Assembly (NCBI GenBank): GCA_011053095.1
Contig: DRHS01000254.1
Coordinates: forward strand, 1-53,111
DNA length: 53,111 nt
Direction: 5' to 3'
Source of the DNA: Bacteroides sp.
GTDB taxonomy: Bacteria; Bacteroidota; Bacteroidia; Bacteroidales; SM23-62
Part shown: piece by piece, positions 1 through 9,304 of the stretch
How the letters are laid out: every line of letters begins with the position of its first letter
Position numbering within the stretch: position 1 is the stretch's first letter
Notes under the pieces: generated by a model
What the model was told of the DNA's origin: nothing
The model's database searches: none
What the model saw: only the letters and a program-made list of their open reading frames with translations
Position numbers and translations under genes: made by a program

Positions 1-317
1 ACCAAAGTATTGTCCGAGGGCCAGATAGGCCTTTAACTTTTGGGAGGCAAAACGTTTGTAAATAGTGGAAGCTGTGAACATAGCGATCCCATAACCGGCA
101 TCACCAAGACAAAATCCGAAAAACATCATGAAAAAAGGTGCAAAATAAACCGTCAGGTCAAGCTCGGCGTACTTGGGCAGGGAAAAAAGTTCACCGATGG
201 GTTCAAACAATTTTGCAAATTTCCCATTTACTAACTGAACAGGAGGTTCTTCACCTGAAGTGTAAAATTGATCGGAATAAAGTATGCCTTTTTTATCCAG
301 ATAGTTGATTAGTTTTG
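1..317 (-). pseudogene. Inverted fragment of V-type ATPase subunit I
   Basis: On the minus strand this stretch is open and encodes a soluble-to-membrane transition ending in PFFMMFFGFCLGDAGYG. That is the conserved start of the membrane half of V-type ATPase subunit I. The reading then continues through the arm shared with 318-425. The order expected in an intact gene is this fragment followed directly by base 318 onward, so the piece is in the wrong orientation. It is most likely an artefact of the fold-back rather than a second gene. Confidence 0.75.
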
Positions 318-425
318 CTTGGTGATGCCGGTTATGGGATCGCTATGTTCACAGCTTCCACTATTTACAAACGTTTTGCCTCCCAAAAGTTAAAGGCCTA
401 TCTGGCCCTCGGACAATACTTTGGT
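1..425. repeat. Perfect 108-bp inverted repeat at the window start
   Basis: Bases 1-108 are the exact reverse complement of 318-425, with a 209-nt spacer (109-317). The spacer is not independent sequence. Read on the minus strand, it is the coding sequence that should precede base 318 in the V-ATPase subunit I gene. The left end is therefore a fold-back copy of one gene, which is the usual signature of an amplification or assembly chimera at a contig end. A real inversion duplication cannot be excluded. Confidence 0.95.
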
Positions 426-1142
426 GCTGCAACATTCGTTATGGGAATACTTTTCGGGAATTTTTTCGGAATTGAATTGGGCAAGGTCGCTTTTCTTTCC
501 GGATTGAACCCTCTTTTTCTTGATAGTTCAAAAATATTTATGCTATCCCTGGTGATTGGAGGCATCCAGATTTTGTTTGGTCTTGGTATTAAAGCTGCCA
601 ATCAAATAAGACAAAAAGGATTCCTGTTTGCCTTAAGTTCAATTGGATGGATAGTGCTAATTATTAATTTTGCACTGTTCTCCTTCATTATTGGAGAAAA
701 CTTCCCCGGTTCAGAGTCGCTTGAAATAATCAAGAAGGGGGTTTACATTGCTTCAGCTCTTCTGGTTCTTCTATTTACAGATCCTGCAGCTAAGATACAT
801 GTGCGTATAGCAAGTGGTTTATGGAATTTCTACAGCACTATAACTGGGATTTTTGGGGACTTACTCTCCTATATCAGGTTATTTGCTCTTGGCTTATCCA
901 GTTCCATACTTGGACTGGTAGTTAATAAGATGGCAGTGGCTTTCGGTGAGATAAGCCTGATTGGGCCGATTCTTTTTATATTGATAATCGTTTTTGGTCA
1001 TGTGGGGAATCTGGCCATCTCTTCCCTGGGATCATTTGTCCATCCATTGCGTCTTACTTTAGTCGAGTTTTATAAGAATGCCGGTTTTGCCGGCGGCGGA
1101 AAAAAATACAATCCATTTTCAAAATATCAATCATACAATTAA
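318..1142 (+). CDS. ntpI: V-type ATP synthase subunit I, C-terminal membrane half (5'-truncated)
   Basis: This is the membrane stator subunit (subunit a/I) of a V/A-type ATPase, which forms the ion half-channels next to the rotor ring. The readable part begins at LGDAGYG and holds about six to seven hydrophobic segments. These include the conserved region with GDLLSYIRLFALGLSS, whose Arg is expected to face the rotor carboxylate, and the C-terminal GHVGNLAISSLGSFVHPLRL-type segment. The cytoplasmic N-terminal half is missing because of the fold-back at the window start; a TTG at 315 gives an apparent start but is not a real one. Subunit K follows after 12 nt, so the two are in one operon. Confidence 0.88.
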   Translation, partial: LGDAGYGIAMFTASTIYKRFASQKLKAYLALGQYFGAATFVMGILFGNFFGIELGKVAFLSGLNPLFLDSSKIFMLSLVIGGIQILFGLGIKAANQIRQKGFLFALSSIGWIVLIINFALFSFIIGENFPGSESLEIIKKGVYIASALLVLLFTDPAAKIHVRIASGLWNFYSTITGIFGDLLSYIRLFALGLSSSILGLVVNKMAVAFGEISLIGPILFILIIVFGHVGNLAISSLGSFVHPLRLTLVEFYKNAGFAGGGKKYNPFSKYQSYN

Positions 1143-1613
<471 letters not shown>

Positions 1614-1734
1614 CGAAGGTATTGTAACTGAAATTGTGACACATCTTTGTTAGTATGGATCAATTAAATATATAATTTCAGATAAACAGAATTCCTCTTT
1701 GGCTTTTTGGTTTCCTGTACTGGTTCTGTTGACT

Positions 1735-4700
1735 TTAGTATTCTCCCCAGTGCTTAATCGCAATCTCCTCCTCGGAGATCTTGCAAAATGCTATGATGAA
1801 TGCCGAGGCAAGCCTTGCGTTGGTGATCAGTGGAATATTGTAATCAACGGCAGCCCGGCGGATGTCATAGTCATTGTTCAACTCGTCAGAAGACAGGTCC
1901 TTCGGGATATTGATCACCAGGTCTATCATCTTATTCTTCAGATAATCAAGAGTGTTGGGTTTCTTGTTTTCATCGGGCCAGTGAAGTACGGTGGCTTCGA
2001 TATTATTCATCCCCAGGAAATCAGCAGTACCTTTTGTGCCGAAAAGATTGTAACCCTTTTCGACGAGCATGCGGCAGGAATTGATCAGCTCAACCTTTGA
2101 GCGCATGGGACCCGTAGACAGCAGAATGTTTTTTTTCGGAATGGTATATCCCACAGACAGCATAGCCTTGAGAATGGCCTCGTAAAAGCTGTCTCCTATG
2201 CAACCTACCTCACCTGTGGATGACATGTCAACGCCCAGGACAGGGTCGGCTTTTTTAAGCCTTGAAAAGGAGAACTGGGGGGCCTTGATCCCGATATAGT
2301 CCAGGTCAAAAATAGATTTGTCCGGTTTGTCATATGGAAGGTCAAGCATCACCTTGGTGGCAATATCAATAAAATTGGATTTCAGAACCTTCGACACAAA
2401 GGGCATGCTCCGTGAAGCCCTCAGGTTGCATTCGATCACCTTGATATCGTTGTCCTTTGCCAGGAACTGCATATTAAAAGGTCCTGTGATATTCAGGGCT
2501 TCGGCAATATCACGGGAGATTTTCTTGATCCGGCGCACCGTCTCAAAATAAATTTTCTGAGGGGGGAATACTATGGTGGCATCGCCCGAATGCACTCCTG
2601 CAAATTCGACATGTTCGGAAATGGCGTACACCTGCAATTCCCCGTTCTTGGCCACAGCATCAATCTCAATTTCCTTGGCTTGCTGTATGAATTCCGATAC
2701 GACCACCGGGTATTGCTTGGAAACCATGGACGCCAGGTTCAGGAAATGTTTCAGTTCTTCTTTGTTGGATACAACATTCATGGCTGCTCCGGAAAGAACA
2801 TAAGAGGGACGGATCAGAACCGGAAATCCCACCACATCTACGAAAGAATATATATCATCGATACTTGAAAGTTCTTTCCACCTGGGCTGATCAATCTGCA
2901 GCCTGTCGAGCATGCTGGAAAACTTATGCCTGTTTTCAGCATTGTCGATTGACACGGGACTTGTTCCCAGTATAGGCACTTCCTGGTTATGAAGGCGCAT
3001 TGCAAGGTTATTTGGGATTTGTCCACCCATAGAAACCACTACTCCCTTCGGGGTTTCCAGATCCACAATATCCATCACCCTTTCAAATGACAGCTCATCA
3101 AAATAGAGCCGGTCACAAACATCGTAATCGGTGCTGACCGTCTCCGGGTTATAATTTATCATAATAGACCGGTAACCCTGCTCATTCAGGGTGTATAGCG
3201 TGTTAACACTGCACCAGTCAAACTCCACACTGCTCCCTATCCTGTAAGCCCCTGAACCCAGTACAATAATGGATTTTCCATCATCCACAAAATCAATGTC
3301 GTGCTCTTGACCGCTGTACGTCAGGTACAGGTAATTGGTTTGGGCCGGATATTCTGCCGCAAGGGTATCGATCTGCTTAACCACAGGCAGGATATTTTTC
3401 TTTTTTCGCCATGTTCTTACCTCCATGCTCATCTCTCCAATGGATTCAGATTTTGGATTGAACACATGTCGGGCTACCTGGAAATCAGAGAATCCCAGGA
3501 CCTTGGCTTTTCTCAGCTGCTCATCGGGAAGCTCTTCAAGCCCGGTATATCCTTCCAGGGTATTCTTGTGCTCAAAAATGTTTTTCAGCTTCACCAGGAA
3601 CCACTTATCGATTTTAGTAAGCTCAAAAATACGGTCAACTGTATATCCTTTTTCAAATGCAGCAGCGATCACCATGATCCTCATGTCTGTAGGCTGGGAA
3701 AGCTCTTTGTCAATATCTTTGAATTGCAGATCCCTGTTCGCTGTAAAACCATGGAGTCCCTGCCCGATCATTCGGATCCCTTTTTGTATTGCTTCCTCAA
3801 AAGTCCTGCCTATTGACATCACCTCGCCGACGCTTTTCATAGAGCTGTCGATGAGCCTTGAGACACCTATAAACTTATTAAGATCCCATCGGGGGATTTT
3901 GCATACTATATAATCGAGTGCAGGTTCGAAGAAGGCAGAAGTAGTCTTTGTAACAGAATTTTTCAATTCATGCAGCCCATATCCGAGTCCCAGTTTAGCC
4001 GCAATGAATGCAAGGGGGTAGCCTGTAGCTTTCGAGGCCAGGGCGCTGGAACGCGACAGGCGGGCATTTACTTCGATCACCCTGTAGTTTTCAGAATTCG
4101 GGTCCAGTGCGTACTGTATATTGCATTCGCCTATAATCCCTATATGCCGGATTACATCGATGGAAATACGGCGCAACTTATGGTATTCACTGTTTGTAAG
4201 GGTTTGTGAGGGCGCCACAACAATACTTTCTCCGGTATGAATTCCGAGTGGATCGAAATTCTCCATATTACAAACAGTGATGCAGTTATTGAAGCGGTCA
4301 CGGACAACCTCGTATTCAATTTCTTTCCAGCCCTTGAGAGATTCTTCGACCAGGATCTGGGGTGAATAAGAAAAGGCCTTTGTTGCCAGGCTTACAAGCT
4401 CTTCATCGTTTGAACAAAACCCGCTTCCTTGTCCACCAAGCGTAAAAGCAGCCCGGACGATTATGGGGAATCCAAGATTTGCAGCTGCTTTTTTCGCATC
4501 CTCAATGGTTTCTACGGCCTTGCTCTTAGGAGTTTTGATATTGATCTCCTCCAGCTTATTGATGAATTTCTCACGGTCTTCCGTATCAATTATCGCCTGT
4601 ACAGATGTACCCAGAACTTCGACATTATGCTTCTTGAGCACACCCATCTCAAACAGCTTGATCCCACAATTAAGAGCTGTTTGTCCCCCGAAAGCAAGCA

Positions 4701-4953
4701 GTATGCCATCCGGCTTTTCACGAGCGATAATTTTCTCGACAAAAAAAGGTGTTACAGGCAGAAAATAGACCTTATCAGCCATCTTATCAGAAGTCTGTAC
4801 AGTTGCAATGTTGGGGTTTATCACCACCGTGGAAATTCCTTCCTCCCTTAGTGCTTTGAGGGCCTGTGAACCGGAGTAGTCAAATTCACCGGCTTCGCCG
4901 ATTTTTAGCGCTCCCGATCCCAGGACAATTACCTTCCGGATATTCTTATTCAT
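1735..4953 (-). CDS. carB: Carbamoyl-phosphate synthase large subunit
   Basis: CarB makes carbamoyl phosphate from ammonia (supplied by CarA), bicarbonate and two ATP, feeding arginine and pyrimidine synthesis. Its 1072 residues match the family. Two homologous halves each begin with a Rossmann-like VLGSGA motif (near residues 10 and 560) followed by an ATP-grasp domain, and a C-terminal MGS-like regulatory domain starts near residue 935. The ATG at 4953 gives the expected N-terminus, MNKNIRKVIVLGSG. The gene is divergent from argR, and the 90-bp gap holds two ARG-box-like sites, so arginine control of both directions is likely. The small subunit carA is not adjacent but lies about 9 kb away. 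Confidence 0.97.
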   Translation of the reverse strand: MNKNIRKVIVLGSGALKIGEAGEFDYSGSQALKALREEGISTVVINPNIATVQTSDKMADKVYFLPVTPFFVEKIIAREKPDGILLAFGGQTALNCGIKLFEMGVLKKHNVEVLGTSVQAIIDTEDREKFINKLEEINIKTPKSKAVETIEDAKKAAANLGFPIIVRAAFTLGGQGSGFCSNDEELVSLATKAFSYSPQILVEESLKGWKEIEYEVVRDRFNNCITVCNMENFDPLGIHTGESIVVAPSQTLTNSEYHKLRRISIDVIRHIGIIGECNIQYALDPNSENYRVIEVNARLSRSSALASKATGYPLAFIAAKLGLGYGLHELKNSVTKTTSAFFEPALDYIVCKIPRWDLNKFIGVSRLIDSSMKSVGEVMSIGRTFEEAIQKGIRMIGQGLHGFTANRDLQFKDIDKELSQPTDMRIMVIAAAFEKGYTVDRIFELTKIDKWFLVKLKNIFEHKNTLEGYTGLEELPDEQLRKAKVLGFSDFQVARHVFNPKSESIGEMSMEVRTWRKKKNILPVVKQIDTLAAEYPAQTNYLYLTYSGQEHDIDFVDDGKSIIVLGSGAYRIGSSVEFDWCSVNTLYTLNEQGYRSIMINYNPETVSTDYDVCDRLYFDELSFERVMDIVDLETPKGVVVSMGGQIPNNLAMRLHNQEVPILGTSPVSIDNAENRHKFSSMLDRLQIDQPRWKELSSIDDIYSFVDVVGFPVLIRPSYVLSGAAMNVVSNKEELKHFLNLASMVSKQYPVVVSEFIQQAKEIEIDAVAKNGELQVYAISEHVEFAGVHSGDATIVFPPQKIYFETVRRIKKISRDIAEALNITGPFNMQFLAKDNDIKVIECNLRASRSMPFVSKVLKSNFIDIATKVMLDLPYDKPDKSIFDLDYIGIKAPQFSFSRLKKADPVLGVDMSSTGEVGCIGDSFYEAILKAMLSVGYTIPKKNILLSTGPMRSKVELINSCRMLVEKGYNLFGTKGTADFLGMNNIEATVLHWPDENKKPNTLDYLKNKMIDLVINIPKDLSSDELNNDYDIRRAAVDYNIPLITNARLASAFIIAFCKISEEEIAIKHWGEY

Positions 4954-5004
4954 ATGGGCACAAAAATAGAAATATTTTGACTAAACATGCTGGGAAATGT
5001 AAAA

Positions 5005-5043
5005 AATGTATAAATTTGCAAAATAAACGTATAAATATACATA
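5005..5043. promoter_or_regulatory. Two tandem ARG-box-like ArgR operators
   Basis: Two 18-bp sites, 5005-5022 (aatgtataaatttgcaaa) and 5026-5043 (aacgtataaatatacata), each match the Escherichia coli ARG box (WNTGAATWWWWATTCANW) with three mismatches. They are separated by 3 bp, giving the 21-bp centre-to-centre spacing typical of paired ArgR sites. The second site abuts the argR start codon. The first overlaps a Bacteroidota-type -7 element (TAAATTTG, 5011-5018). Binding by ArgR would therefore block transcription of the arg/pro operon and possibly of divergent carB. Confidence 0.7.
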
Positions 5044-5508
5044 ATGAAGACCAGAACCCAGCGATTGCTGGCCATACGAAAAATCATAGAGGGAGAGGCT
5101 GTTTCCAACCAGAAAGATTTGCTCAAAAGGCTTGGCAAGGCTGGATTTGAGCTAACCCAGGCAACCCTCTCACGGGATCTCAAATTTCTTCAGGCAGGCA
5201 AGCGTCCTGACAAAGAAAAGGGATATGTATATTCGCTGCCGGGGAATAATTCGGAACCCATTTCCCAGCCAGCAAACATCAATTTTCCCCTGAACGGATT
5301 CGTATCCATTGATTTTGCCCATCACATGATTGTGATACGAACCCTTCCGGGATATGCAAATAGCATCGCCTATACCATTGACGCAATGGATGCATTTGAG
5401 ATAATGGGTACGATTGCAGGAGATGATACCATCCTGCTGATCCCCCGTGAAGGGATATCAAAAGAAGATGTAATAAATGTACTGGCAGTAGTATTGCCAG
5501 TTGAATAA
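5044..5508 (+). CDS. argR: Arginine repressor ArgR
   Basis: This 154-residue protein has the full ArgR architecture. An N-terminal winged helix is at about residues 1-60 (LTQATLSRDLKFL at 38-50). After a short linker comes the C-terminal hexamerisation and arginine-binding domain with GTIAGDDTILLI, where D127 and D128 are the expected arginine ligands. It senses arginine and controls arginine genes. The gene heads the rightward operon, and the ATG at 5044 directly follows an ARG-box-like site, so autoregulation is likely. Its stop overlaps the start of the next gene by one base (TAATG), implying translational coupling. Confidence 0.95.
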   Translation: MKTRTQRLLAIRKIIEGEAVSNQKDLLKRLGKAGFELTQATLSRDLKFLQAGKRPDKEKGYVYSLPGNNSEPISQPANINFPLNGFVSIDFAHHMIVIRTLPGYANSIAYTIDAMDAFEIMGTIAGDDTILLIPREGISKEDVINVLAVVLPVE

Positions 5509-6203
5509 TGGAAAGATTAGATATGAAGAAGTTTATTATTACAGTTGCAGGAAAAGAGCACCTGAGCTATGTGCCGGATGTTGAGAATGCATTAGTTGAA
5601 GCCTCGAAGGTGAAAGGCACAGGGCTTGCAAAACGGTCTACTGAATATCTCACATCGAAAATCACGGAAGGAAAAGCCGTAATAGCCCTGTCAGAGGAAG
5701 GGGAATTTGCAGGGTTTTGTTATGTGGAATCATGGGGACATGAAAAATATGTTGCCAACTCGGGACTAATAGTTCTGGAGGAGTTCAGGGGAAACGGACT
5801 GGCTATGAGGATCAAAGAGGAGGCTTTCATGCTTTCAAGGAAAGTCTTTCCGGCTGCAAAAATGTTTGGATTGACCACAAGTCTGGCTGTAATGAAAATT
5901 AACTCTGAACTGGGTTACAAGCCTGTAACATTTTCAGAACTGACCGATGACGATGATTTCTGGAAGGGCTGCCAGAGTTGTGCCTACTACGATATCCTGT
6001 TCCGGACAAACAGGACACACTGCCTTTGTACCGCCATGCTGTATGATCCGGATAAGGAAGAAAATGGAAAGGGAAAAAGGAAGAAGCCATCAGCCAGGAA
6101 AAAAGCATCTACCAGGAAAAACGGCCAAAAACCCACTGCCCGAATGAAAATCGAAATACCATTTCTTAACGGAAACGGGAAAAAAGCTAAAAACAAGAAA
6201 TAA
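5508..6203 (+). CDS. GNAT-family acyltransferase, candidate N-acylglutamate synthase
   Basis: This 231-residue protein has a GNAT acyl-CoA transferase core (about residues 20-175), including the acyl-CoA loop in VLEEFRGNGLAMRIKEEA. A Cys-containing segment (CQSCAYYD, CLCTAMLYD) is followed by a very basic, lysine-rich tail from about residue 183. The ATG at 5508 overlaps the argR stop, and the argG start overlaps this gene's stop, so it is embedded in arginine synthesis. No argA or argJ is present in the window. My inference is that it catalyses the first step, acylation of glutamate with an acetyl or succinyl group. From memory, genetics in Bacteroides pointed to a GNAT in this operon position. 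The tail may be structural. Confidence 0.7.
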   Translation: MERLDMKKFIITVAGKEHLSYVPDVENALVEASKVKGTGLAKRSTEYLTSKITEGKAVIALSEEGEFAGFCYVESWGHEKYVANSGLIVLEEFRGNGLAMRIKEEAFMLSRKVFPAAKMFGLTTSLAVMKINSELGYKPVTFSELTDDDDFWKGCQSCAYYDILFRTNRTHCLCTAMLYDPDKEENGKGKRKKPSARKKASTRKNGQKPTARMKIEIPFLNGNGKKAKNKK

Positions 6204-7375
6204 TGAAGAAAAAAGTTGCATTGGCGTTTAGCGGAGGACTCGATACCTCCTTTTGTGTGAAGTACCTGAGCAATGATAAAAACCTCGAGGTGCATTCTGT
6301 GTTCATCAACACAGGTGGATTCACGACCAAAGAAGAAGAGGAAGTACGGCAGCGGGCCCTTGATCTTGGGGTGGTGAAACATGAGAATATCGACGTATCG
6401 GATCAATACTACAGGCAATGCATTCGCTATATGGTCTATGGGAATATGATGCGGAACAGGCATTATCCCATGTCTGTAAGCTCGGAACGCACATTCCAGG
6501 CCATGGCAGTGGCAGAATACGCAAGGAAAAACAAAATCGGTATCCTGGCCCATGGAAGTACAGGGGCCGGAAATGATCAGGTACGCTTCGATATGATTTT
6601 CCAGGTACTCGTACCTGAGATGGAGGTTCTTGTCCCAATCCGGGAGCTGAGCCTCTCGCGTGAAGCCGAAATAGACTACCTGAAAAAGGCCGGTGTTAAG
6701 GACTCATTTGAAAAGAATGAATACAGTATTAACCAGGGATTGTGGGGAACTTCCGTAGGAGGGAAGGAGACCCTTACATCCTCGGAGGGACTGCCTGAAA
6801 AGGCCTTTCCATCGCAGCTCAGCGAAACCGGATCGGAAAAGATTACAATTGAGTTTGAATCCGGGCAGCTTTCCGGGGGAATAGAAAGTATTCGCAAACT
6901 TAATGAGAAGGCCTCCGCATATGCCATCGGGCGGGGTATACATGTAGGAGAAACCATCATCGGGATCAAAGGACGCGTTGGATTCGAGGCTGCAGCACCG
7001 GCCATCATAATACGCACACACCAGGAACTTGAAAAGCATACCATGGGCAAGTGGCAGTCGTATTGGAAGGAGCAACTTTCAGAGTGGTATGGCATGATGC
7101 TGCATGAAGGACATTACCTGGATCCTGTGATGAGAAACATTGAAGGCTTTCTGGAAGACAGCCAGAAGTATGTCTCAGGGAAAGTTTTTATTACATTGCG
7201 CCCGTATACATTTGAAGTAATTGGAGTAGAATCGGAGCACGACCTGATGAAAGCATCAGGTGCAACGTATGGAGAAATGCATGAAGGCTGGAGCGGGGAG
7301 GACGTGGAAGGATTTACCAAAATCCTCGGTAACCCGGCCAGACTTTATCATTCCCTGCATCCATTTTCATCTTAA
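6203..7375 (+). CDS. argG: Argininosuccinate synthase
   Basis: ArgG joins citrulline and aspartate using ATP to give argininosuccinate, the next-to-last step of arginine synthesis in the cytoplasm. The 390-residue protein starts with the pyrophosphatase-type nucleotide loop AFSGGLDTS (8-16) and has the family motif AHGSTGAGNDQVRFD. Its length is slightly below the usual 400-440 but complete. The start codon overlaps the preceding stop (TAATG). The next gene, proC, follows after 11 nt. Confidence 0.96.
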   Translation: MKKKVALAFSGGLDTSFCVKYLSNDKNLEVHSVFINTGGFTTKEEEEVRQRALDLGVVKHENIDVSDQYYRQCIRYMVYGNMMRNRHYPMSVSSERTFQAMAVAEYARKNKIGILAHGSTGAGNDQVRFDMIFQVLVPEMEVLVPIRELSLSREAEIDYLKKAGVKDSFEKNEYSINQGLWGTSVGGKETLTSSEGLPEKAFPSQLSETGSEKITIEFESGQLSGGIESIRKLNEKASAYAIGRGIHVGETIIGIKGRVGFEAAAPAIIIRTHQELEKHTMGKWQSYWKEQLSEWYGMMLHEGHYLDPVMRNIEGFLEDSQKYVSGKVFITLRPYTFEVIGVESEHDLMKASGATYGEMHEGWSGEDVEGFTKILGNPARLYHSLHPFSS

Positions 7376-7386
7376 AAAAAACGATT

Positions 7387-8187
7387 ATGAAGGAGAAAAT
7401 TGCAATCCTCGGTGGAGGTAATATCGGTAAAGCAATTGCCGGTGGACTCCTGGCCTCAGGCAAAACAGGGGCCTCAGACTTAATTGTAACACGCAGAAAT
7501 CTTGTCCACCTTGAAGACCTGAAAAAACAGGGAGTTTCGGTGACAAGCGATAATGCAGAGGCTGTAAAAGCAGCTTCAATGATCATTATATGCGTGCAGC
7601 CAACCCAGGTCAAAGATCTGATTGGTGAGATACGTGAGAGCATTGACCCTGTTAAGCAGGTTGTAGCTTATGTAATAGCTGCATATGAAGTGGCGGATAT
7701 TCGGGAAATCCTGGAGGTCCCTGTCCCGGTGGTACGGGTAATGCCCAATACAGCTATTGCCATTCGTGAATCCATGACCTGTCTGGCTACAGATGATGGC
7801 AGCAATGGAGCCCTTGAAAAGGTACAGGAAATCTTCAATCAATTGGGCAGTACCATGATCATACGTGAGAAACTCATGGGAGCTGCAACCATTCTCGGGG
7901 CCTGCGGGATTGCATATTTTATGAGGTTTATTCGAGCTGCTTCCCAGGGTGGGATACAGGTAGGATTTCATGCAGATGAGGCCCAGGCCATTGCCGCACA
8001 AACGGCTAGGGGGGCTGCCTCACTGCTTCTTCAGACTGGGAGCCATCCGGAAGACGAGATCGATAAGGTAACAACCCCCCGGGGGTGTACCATTGCCGGG
8101 CTCAATGAGATGGAACATTTCGGACTCAGTTCTGCAGTAATCAAGGGTATTATTACATCCTACAACGAAATTGAAAAATTAAAATAG
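7387..8187 (+). CDS. proC: Pyrroline-5-carboxylate reductase
   Basis: ProC reduces pyrroline-5-carboxylate to proline with NAD(P)H. The 266-residue protein begins with a Rossmann dinucleotide motif (ILGGGNIGKAIAGGL, 6-20). It contains the family segment VVRVMPNTAIAIRESM and the C-terminal dimerisation and active-site motif TTPRGCTIAGLNEME. It sits between argG and argE, so proline and arginine genes share a transcript. The usual argC/argD partners of this position in Bacteroides-type operons are absent here. Confidence 0.95.
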   Translation: MKEKIAILGGGNIGKAIAGGLLASGKTGASDLIVTRRNLVHLEDLKKQGVSVTSDNAEAVKAASMIIICVQPTQVKDLIGEIRESIDPVKQVVAYVIAAYEVADIREILEVPVPVVRVMPNTAIAIRESMTCLATDDGSNGALEKVQEIFNQLGSTMIIREKLMGAATILGACGIAYFMRFIRAASQGGIQVGFHADEAQAIAAQTARGAASLLLQTGSHPEDEIDKVTTPRGCTIAGLNEMEHFGLSSAVIKGIITSYNEIEKLK

Positions 8188-8227
8188 GGGATGCCCTCAG
8201 GCGAACTAAAAGAAACGTACCATTCAA

Positions 8228-9304
8228 ATGGAAATTGATGCCTGCCATGATCTTGCGATTAACCTGATCAGGGAATTGATCTCAATCCCCTCGATCAGTC
8301 GAAAGGAGAAACCAGTAGCCAACCGTCTGGCTGATTTCCTTGTAGGAAGGGGACATAAACCCTACCGAAAGTATAATAATGTATGGGTCCGCCATCAGGT
8401 TTCCGATGACCTTCCAACAATCCTTTTAAACTCTCATATCGACACCGTAAAACCGGTGGAGGGATGGACAAGGGATCCCTATTCTGCCGATATGGAGGAA
8501 TTCCGGATTTACGGACTCGGAAGCAATGATGCCGGAGGGCCCCTTGTTTCTCTCCTTATGACGTTTCTGTATTATTCAGAAAAAAAAGATCTGCCTTTTA
8601 ATCTGATATTTGCAGCTACGGCTGAGGAGGAAATCTCAGGAGATAAAGGGGTGACAAGCATATTGAATAACCTTGGAAAAATCGATCTTGGGATAGTCGG
8701 TGAACCCACAACCTGCAAAATGGCCGTTGCTGAAAAGGGACTGATGGTGCTTGATTGTGTGTGTAAAGGGACTTCAGCACATGCTGCTTTGGGTATGGGG
8801 ACAAATGCCATTTATGAATGTATGAAAGACATTGAATGGTTCCGGACTTACCAGTTTGAGAAAACATCTCCATGGCTGGGCGGTGTAAATATGCAGGTTA
8901 CCCAGATTGAATCCGGCACCCAGCATAATGTTGTGCCAGATGCCTGCCGGCTCGTGGTAGATGTACGCACCAATGAATGTTATGATAATAAATCCGTTTT
9001 CGAGATTATAAAGGAAAATGTATCCGGCGAAATAGGGGCCAGGTCCTTCCGGCTGAATCCTTCGTCGATAGGAGAATCCCATCCGATTGTGAGGCGTGGA
9101 TTGGGACTGGGACTGGAAGCATATGGCTCTCTGACCCTTTCGGATCAGTCACTCATGCCCTTTACAACTTTAAAAATCGGTCCCGGAGACTGGATTCGCT
9201 CCCACACTGCCGATGAATTCATTACTGTCGATGAAATCCGGCAGGGGATCATAACCTATATACAGTTGCTGAATGGATTAGAATTAAAAGCCCCGTCACT
9301 ATGA
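8228..9304 (+). CDS. argE: M20-family deacylase, ArgE-type
   Basis: This 358-residue M20 metallopeptidase has the expected zinc and catalytic motifs in order: NSHIDTV near residue 77, GSNDAGGP near 98, and the TAEEEISGDKG acid near 135. A dimerisation lid domain follows in the middle (about 170-280). In arginine synthesis ArgE removes the acyl group from acetylornithine; in Bacteroidota the substrate may be acylcitrulline, usually N-succinyl. Its place directly before argH and after argG supports the arginine role over DapE or a general peptidase. Its stop overlaps the argH start (ATGA). Confidence 0.88.
   Translation: MEIDACHDLAINLIRELISIPSISRKEKPVANRLADFLVGRGHKPYRKYNNVWVRHQVSDDLPTILLNSHIDTVKPVEGWTRDPYSADMEEFRIYGLGSNDAGGPLVSLLMTFLYYSEKKDLPFNLIFAATAEEEISGDKGVTSILNNLGKIDLGIVGEPTTCKMAVAEKGLMVLDCVCKGTSAHAALGMGTNAIYECMKDIEWFRTYQFEKTSPWLGGVNMQVTQIESGTQHNVVPDACRLVVDVRTNECYDNKSVFEIIKENVSGEIGARSFRLNPSSIGESHPIVRRGLGLGLEAYGSLTLSDQSLMPFTTLKIGPGDWIRSHTADEFITVDEIRQGIITYIQLLNGLELKAPSL

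Noticed and set aside
1628..1681. Inverted repeat CTGAAATT/AATTTCAG between subunit K and carB
   Set aside because: The 38-nt loop and weak A+T arms make a terminator call unsafe.
1735..4953. Several plus-strand open frames opposite carB
   Set aside because: They are shadows of carB, which has full-length family motifs.
4961..4968. Minus-strand -7 element (TATTTTTG) for carB
   Set aside because: It would start transcription almost at the carB ATG and has no -33 partner, so it was not listed as a feature.
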